Of a stretch of 64,000 nucleotides of DNA, positions 59,248-64,000 are shown in pieces. Both the position numbers and the translations under genes were made by a program. The notes under the pieces are model-generated. The model made no database searches. It was not told where the DNA came from and saw only the letters and a program-made list of their open reading frames with translations. How positions within the stretch are numbered: the first letter of the stretch is position 1; the number at the start of each line of letters is the position of its first letter. Origin of the DNA: CAYGTO01 sp964352815 (lineage in GTDB: Bacteria > Pseudomonadota > Alphaproteobacteria > Rickettsiales > UBA3002); assembly GCA_964352815.1 (NCBI GenBank), contig CAYGTO010000006.1, forward strand, positions 61,148-125,147. Direction: 5' to 3'.

Positions 59248-60264
59248 ATGATTATGAATCTGAAAGGAAAGAAAATTTTGGTCACGGGTGCGGATGGGTT
59301 TATCGGCTCCCATCTAACCGAAACGCTTGTGCGGGCCGGTCATGATGTGCGTGCTTTTGTGCTCTATAATTCTTTCTCAAGCTGGGGCTGGCTTGATCAC
59401 AGTAACACGCAGATCACCGAAAATCTTGATATTTTCATGGGGGATGTGCGCGACCCGCATGGGGTGAAAACCGCGATGCAGGGCGTTGACGTCGTGCTCC
59501 ACCTTGCCGCGCTGATTGCTATCCCCTATTCCTATCATTCCCCGCATTCCTATGTGGAAACTAATGTCAGCGGCACACTCAATATCGTCCAGGCGGCGCG
59601 TGAGCTGGGCGTTGAGAAAGTGGTGCATACCTCGACCAGTGAAACCTATGGCACGGCGCAATATGTGCCGATTGACGAGGCGCACTCGCTGCAAGGCCAA
59701 TCGCCCTACTCCGCCAGTAAGATTGGCGCCGATCAGATGGCGATGTCTTATTACAGCTCGTTTGAAACGCCGGTGGCGATCATTCGGCCTTTCAACACCT
59801 ACGGCCCGCGCCAGTCAGCCCGCGCGGTCATTCCTACCATCATCACCCAGCTGCTGAACGGTCAGGAAGAAATTAAGCTTGGTGCGCTGAGTCCTACACG
59901 CGATTTCAACTATATTGACGACACGGTGCAGGGTTTCATCAAGGTAGCAGAGAGCGACAAAGCCGTTGGCGAAGTGATCAATATTGGTTCCGGCTTTGAA
60001 ATTTCGATTGAAGATACCGCTAAGGCGATCGCAGACGTGCTTGGCACACCGCTGAACATTACCTGCGATCATGAACGGGTGCGCCCCGAGAAAAGCGAGG
60101 TAGAACGCTTGCTTGCGAGCAATGCAAAAGCGCTTGAGTTGCTGGATTGGTCGCCTGAACATGGCGGACTCGACGGCTTCAAGCGCGGCCTGAAGAAAAC
60201 GGCTGACTGGTTTGCGGATCCCCAAAATTTGAGCGCCTACAAGGCTGATCGCTATAATGTCTAA
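59248..60264 (+). CDS. legB: NAD-dependent 4,6-dehydratase LegB
   Basis: The 338-residue extended SDR has ILVTGADGFIGSHLTETLV, GDVRDPHGVKTAMQGVDVVLH, the catalytic HTSTSETYGTAQY and SPYSASKIGADQMAMSYY, and IIRPFNTYGPRQSARAVIP. It closely follows the LegB pattern: removal of water from an NDP-GlcNAc to the 4-keto-6-deoxy sugar. ATG codons at 59248 and 59254 are both possible. The stop region overlaps legC by eight bases. Confidence 0.9.
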   Translation: MIMNLKGKKILVTGADGFIGSHLTETLVRAGHDVRAFVLYNSFSSWGWLDHSNTQITENLDIFMGDVRDPHGVKTAMQGVDVVLHLAALIAIPYSYHSPHSYVETNVSGTLNIVQAARELGVEKVVHTSTSETYGTAQYVPIDEAHSLQGQSPYSASKIGADQMAMSYYSSFETPVAIIRPFNTYGPRQSARAVIPTIITQLLNGQEEIKLGALSPTRDFNYIDDTVQGFIKVAESDKAVGEVINIGSGFEISIEDTAKAIADVLGTPLNITCDHERVRPEKSEVERLLASNAKALELLDWSPEHGGLDGFKRGLKKTADWFADPQNLSAYKADRYNV

Positions 60265-61411
60265 TATCGTTGAGACGCTGCGTTCCTTGCTTCCTGAAGG
60301 CGGGGCATACCCGCTCCACGAGCCGTATTTCGATGAAGAAGAAGTCGCCAATGTCACCGACTGCGTGCGCTCAGGCTGGGTCTCATCGGTCGGTAGCTAT
60401 GTGGATCAGTTTGAACGTAATCTCGCTGCCTTCACCGGCGTCAAGCACGCCATCGCCACGGTCAATGGCACCGCAGCGCTCCATATCAGCTATGCGCTTG
60501 CAGGTGTTGAGCCGGGCGATGAAGTGCTGTGCCCTTCACTCAGTTTTGTTGCCACCGCCAATGCGATTGCCTATTGCGGCGCCACACCACATTTCGTCGA
60601 TGTCGATCCGCAGCGCCTGACCCTCTGCCCCAAGGCACTACGCATGCATCTGGAAGCCAATTGCCGCATCGAAAACCAACGCTGCATCAACGCACACACT
60701 GACGCCCCCATCCGCGCGCTTGTGGTCATGCATTGCTTTGGCCACCCGGCCGATCTAGGCGCGCTAAAAGAACTCTGCGATCAGTTCCACCTCACCCTGA
60801 TTGAAGATGCCGCGGAATCGCTAGGCTCCTACTATAAGGGCACTCATACCGGCAATCACGGCTCACTCGCCGCGCTCAGTTTTAATGGCAATAAAATTCT
60901 GACCACAGGTGGTGGTGGCGCGATTCTGACAAATGATGAGGCGCTCGCGAAACGCGCTAAACATCTGACCACCACCGCAAAACAACCGCACCCCTACGCG
61001 TATCTGCATGATGAGGTCGGCTATAATTATCGCCTGCCCAATCTCAATGCTGCGCTTGGCGTTGCGCAGCTCAAGAAGCTCCCAGGCTTTTTGCAGCAAA
61101 AACGTGAGCTTGCCACACGCTATGCGGCAGCCTTTGCGAACCATCCGGATGCGAGCTTCTTTGCTGAACCCAGCGATTCGCAGAGCAATTATTGGCTGAA
61201 TACACTTCTCTTGAAAGCCCCTGATACATTGCATGACACGCTGAAGGTGCTGCATGAGCAGCAAATCTACGCTCGCCCGATCTGGAACCCGCTGCACACG
61301 CTTCCCATGTTTGAGGCATGTCCTCGCGCAAACCTGAGGCACACGGAATCACTCGCACAGCGGCTGATCAACATTCCGTCTAGCCCGAAGCTCACCTCAC
61401 TTACTGAATAA
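60257..61411 (+). CDS. legC: PLP-dependent aminotransferase LegC
   Basis: The 384-residue sugar aminotransferase of the DegT/DnrJ/EryC1 fold shows YPLHEPYFDEEEVANVTDCV, RSGWVSSVGSYVDQFE, ATVNGTAALHISYALAG, IEDAAESLGSYYKG and the PLP lysine in SFNGNKILTTGGGGAIL. These features match LegC-type enzymes that aminate the LegB product at C4. It completes the LegB-LegC pair; its 3' end overlaps the convergent adhesin gene by 11 bases. Confidence 0.9.
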   Translation: MSNIVETLRSLLPEGGAYPLHEPYFDEEEVANVTDCVRSGWVSSVGSYVDQFERNLAAFTGVKHAIATVNGTAALHISYALAGVEPGDEVLCPSLSFVATANAIAYCGATPHFVDVDPQRLTLCPKALRMHLEANCRIENQRCINAHTDAPIRALVVMHCFGHPADLGALKELCDQFHLTLIEDAAESLGSYYKGTHTGNHGSLAALSFNGNKILTTGGGGAILTNDEALAKRAKHLTTTAKQPHPYAYLHDEVGYNYRLPNLNAALGVAQLKKLPGFLQQKRELATRYAAAFANHPDASFFAEPSDSQSNYWLNTLLLKAPDTLHDTLKVLHEQQIYARPIWNPLHTLPMFEACPRANLRHTESLAQRLINIPSSPKLTSLTE

Positions 61412-64000
61412 TTCCTTCCGAAGCGGCAAGAAGCCGGTCAAGTGCAGGATCCACATAGAGAAGCCCACCAATCGCCGCCCGGCCGAGCGAGGTGCCCGTA
61501 TCGGCGCGTGGACCTGTGACGCCCGCAGCTGTATTACCAGTACGCACAATGCGTGCTTCCTGGAACGAGCCTTGCTGCAACGTCGCGCGCGGATCTTGCG
61601 AACTCACGACAAACGTATTGGGCAAGCGCGTCAGCGTATTCACTGGTCGTGACCCGCTGTAGAGAAACAAATTCTCACCCGACAGCAACGTTGCCGGCGG
61701 GTCTAGGGTGATATCAGTTAAGAACCTGCTTTGGTCCGCCGTTAAGCCACCAATCGTATCCAGCGTGGGCGACGTGCTATAGACCAGCCAATTACTGTTC
61801 GGTGTGCTGAGCGCAGTAGGCCCAGCATTATTCTCAAAATTCCCACCCGCATTTAGAATAATCGCATTCGCCGCCGCGGAACTGCTAGTGATCGTATTAT
61901 TCAGCACCACATCTGCTCCAGCATTGAAGAACAACTGCTCAGATATCGTGATATCTGCATTGTTAGTGATCGTTCCTGCCGAACGCACTGTTAACGGCGC
62001 AGCCCATGCCGCCGTGGAGTGATTATTCACATCACCGCCATCCTCACGGCCAATGACAAATTCAGTAAAGCCAGTCTTCAGCTGTGTCAGCAACGCATCA
62101 TCAATGACATTGCCACTGCTGCCGCCATTACCGAGATCCAGATTGTTTCCTGCAGTGATTTGCTCAAGAGTGATTGCCGCGCCGCCCGTGCCGTTAAACG
62201 TACCGCTGGTGAAATTGTCACTACGCCAGGTCAGATCACCCGTAATCGCACCTGCATTGGTAAAGTTATCGCCTGTAATGGTCAGATTTGTCTGCGGCAC
62301 ATTCAACGTGCCCGCCGCCGTCACATCCACACTCCCCGTCCCCACATTAAAATTCACTGTGCCGCTGCCTTGCGCATCGAGGGTGAGACTATGCGCCACG
62401 GTAATCGCATTGCCTGCGGTAAAGTTGATATCCGCATTGTTCGTATTAATCGTCCCATCTGACGCAGTCAGAATATCATTCCCCGCAATCAGGCTAATGC
62501 TGCGCCCTGCATTCACATCCAAACTGTCGCCCTGCAAATCAAGCGTAATATCATTGCTAGCCTGCAGATCAATATTCGCCGTTTGCGACAGGCGCTCGAG
62601 GTAATTGGCGTCAAACACCGAATAGCCATCGGTTGCATCACCGCGCGCGGTCGACGCCATCGCATATTGCGCTTCGAGCGCATCGGTGGTCACGGCGCCC
62701 GGGCTGTTTGGCGGCGTCAAACGAATCCCCCATTTCGCCGATTGCGATTGCTCAAGCAATGCCACTTCATTATCCGTGAGGAACGTATCATGGAAGATCG
62801 CTTCACCGAGCAGCGAGACCGTGTTTTGCGGATTAAATGGAGTGTCCGTCACATTACGAATCGCATCTCCCGCCGCACCAAAGGAAATATCACCCGTATG
62901 GGTATTCCACGGGTCGTTTAATCCTAGCGCCGTGCCATTGGCGTCCTGGCCATTAAGCGAAACATTATAGCTATCGGTCGTTGCATCAAAATTGGCCGTA
63001 AGCGTATAAGCCGTATTCGGATCCACCGCAAAACTGCGCCAGGTGCGATCAGCGCCCGTGTCATTATAGGTTCCGACATGGAGCTGATTGCCTTCAACAT
63101 ACGCCACAAATGCGTTAGTACCGCCACCTTCTTCATATAGAATCTGCTCTGCCGTCACATCAGCATCGGTTTGGAAGGTGAAGCTGCGCGCAAACTGGTT
63201 ACGATTACCATCATTAATATCGAGCGTATTGCCCACGGTGAAGCTCTCTGTGTCGTTCAAAGTCAATACGTCGAGCCCATTGATCTGATTACTCGTCACA
63301 TCAATGGTTCCCGGCACTGGGTTGTTGGCCGCGCCGGATTTATCTGTCAGTGACGTCAGAGTGATCGGTGTTGTCGCTCCTGCAGCCGCTTGGTTCTGAT
63401 AGTAAAATAGAGGGCTTGATGTGGTTCCATTAAAGTTATTTGTGTCTGCACCACTCACAACACTATTGTTAATACTTCCATATCCGCCATCATCCCCGCC
63501 GGCCCAATCAGTCAAATTAGCCCCTGCGACGTCGGTACCAATCACAGTCCCATTCCAGTACGCGGTCAGCGTGTCTGTTGCGAGATCGACTTCCCACGAC
63601 AAAGTGCCCTGTCCCGTTGGCGCACTAGCGGCTGGAATTGAGATAAACGCCGCATTCGCATTACCAAGCGAGTTTCCTTGCCCAACATGGAAGTTCAAAC
63701 TGCCATCCGGCAAAAATCCTACCCAGGTACCTCGGCCAGTACCACCCATTTCAAAGATCGTCCCTTGCGGGTTCGGGTCATTAATATCGATCACAACAGA
63801 GAAGAACACATCTTGGGTGCGGTTAACAGAGGCATTTGTCACCGCCCCTGGACCAAAACTATTCGTTAATGCGCCATTGCCCGGCAAAACATCAAATGTT
63901 TGCGTTGCATTAGCAGGGTCAAGCCACAGCACATTCTGATCATTCAAATCCACACTGCCATCGGTTGAAGTGAAAGTGGGATCGACATTTCCATAGATTG
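61401..64000 (-). CDS. C-terminal part of a large beta-helix / lectin-like surface protein (partial)
   Basis: At least 865 codons run off the right edge in one open frame; the first codon seen inside the window is not the start. Two concanavalin-like lectin regions are suggested: IFEMGGTGRGTWVGFLPDGS, and ARSFTFQTDADVTAEQILYE then YTLTANFDATTDSYNVSLNG. Then come haemagglutinin-type beta-helix repeats rich in N, D, G, T (DINFTAGNAITVAHSLTLDA, GSVDVTAAGTLNVP). There are no cysteines in the visible part, and no autotransporter barrel at the C-terminus. A two-partner or type I secreted adhesin is likely. The type I exporter at 33600-36841 is far away and no link is shown. Confidence 0.75.
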   Translation of the reverse strand, partial: IYGNVDPTFTSTDGSVDLNDQNVLWLDPANATQTFDVLPGNGALTNSFGPGAVTNASVNRTQDVFFSVVIDINDPNPQGTIFEMGGTGRGTWVGFLPDGSLNFHVGQGNSLGNANAAFISIPAASAPTGQGTLSWEVDLATDTLTAYWNGTVIGTDVAGANLTDWAGGDDGGYGSINNSVVSGADTNNFNGTTSSPLFYYQNQAAAGATTPITLTSLTDKSGAANNPVPGTIDVTSNQINGLDVLTLNDTESFTVGNTLDINDGNRNQFARSFTFQTDADVTAEQILYEEGGGTNAFVAYVEGNQLHVGTYNDTGADRTWRSFAVDPNTAYTLTANFDATTDSYNVSLNGQDANGTALGLNDPWNTHTGDISFGAAGDAIRNVTDTPFNPQNTVSLLGEAIFHDTFLTDNEVALLEQSQSAKWGIRLTPPNSPGAVTTDALEAQYAMASTARGDATDGYSVFDANYLERLSQTANIDLQASNDITLDLQGDSLDVNAGRSISLIAGNDILTASDGTINTNNADINFTAGNAITVAHSLTLDAQGSGTVNFNVGTGSVDVTAAGTLNVPQTNLTITGDNFTNAGAITGDLTWRSDNFTSGTFNGTGGAAITLEQITAGNNLDLGNGGSSGNVIDDALLTQLKTGFTEFVIGREDGGDVNNHSTAAWAAPLTVRSAGTITNNADITISEQLFFNAGADVVLNNTITSSSAAANAIILNAGGNFENNAGPTALSTPNSNWLVYSTSPTLDTIGGLTADQSRFLTDITLDPPATLLSGENLFLYSGSRPVNTLTRLPNTFVVSSQDPRATLQQGSFQEARIVRTGNTAAGVTGPRADTGTSLGRAAIGGLLYVDPALDRLLAASEGIIQ

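Noticed and set aside
1..64000. CRISPR arrays, rRNA genes, complete prophage or insertion sequences with transposase
   Set aside because: No regularly spaced direct repeats, rRNA sequence, phage structural genes or transposase were seen on either strand.

Overview
The window reads as one contiguous stretch of an alphaproteobacterial chromosome of roughly even base composition. The assignment rests on family content. UPF0262, as far as I know alphaproteobacterial, lies in the murA/hisD/UPF0262/infA/maf neighbourhood typical of that class. The window also has a short-form HisG, a split MnmC (separate MnmD and FAD oxidoreductase), the hopanoid-type squalene pathway genes hpnC-hpnD, and an NrdR-controlled class Ia ribonucleotide reductase. 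MotA/MotB and an Mla lipid-transport component point to a motile Gram-negative cell. The order within the class cannot be fixed from the sequence.

Layout. 1-4.3 kb: edge of a minus-strand gene, an nrd control region with four NrdR-like boxes, then nrdA and nrdB with a four-helix-bundle gene between them that is bounded by an inverted repeat. 4.3-12.9 kb: a PrmA-like methyltransferase carrying an in-frame palindromic element, a novel HExxH protein, a FemAB-like acyltransferase, an imelysin-mnmD-mnmC operon, and ettA. 13-20.2 kb: mlaA-mlaC, metF, a phoB response regulator next to a PhoX-type phosphatase, and a YceI / cytochrome b561 / YceI operon. 20.3-29 kb: housekeeping genes (hisF-hisE-HIT, maf, infA, UPF0262, hisD, hisG, murA, rsmD, rluB) interspersed with short palindromic elements. 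29-41 kb: an orphan protein with two tandem VirB2/TrbC pilin domains, hpnD-hpnC, nadK, two drug/metabolite transporters, a type I secretion ABC/adaptor pair, cca, and a C26 amidotransferase.

41-61.4 kb is the largest accessory region: motA-motB followed by a surface-glycan locus. It holds candidates for most of the GDP-linked legionaminic acid route known from Campylobacter: a PtmE-like CBS/nucleotidyltransferase, LegB dehydratase, LegC aminotransferase, a LegH/NeuD-like acetyltransferase, LegG hydrolysing epimerase, LegI synthase, and LegF cytidylyltransferase flanked by PtmF- and PtmA-like oxidoreductases. With them are an asparagine synthase-like amidotransferase, an HpcH/HpaI aldolase, a PglC-like phosphoglycosyl transferase, a Wzx-type flippase, a GT-B glycosyltransferase, a fused double methyltransferase, a deacetylase-like protein and a protein of unknown family. 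The right edge is the C-terminal part of a very large beta-helix/lectin-like surface protein.

The most unusual items are the inverted-repeat-bounded four-helix-bundle gene inside nrdAB, the tandem VirB2 protein with no secretion system beside it, the HExxH protein, and palindromic elements lying inside or at the ends of genes (prmA, hisF, rsmD, infA). All functional calls come from reading motifs by eye; no database search was run.
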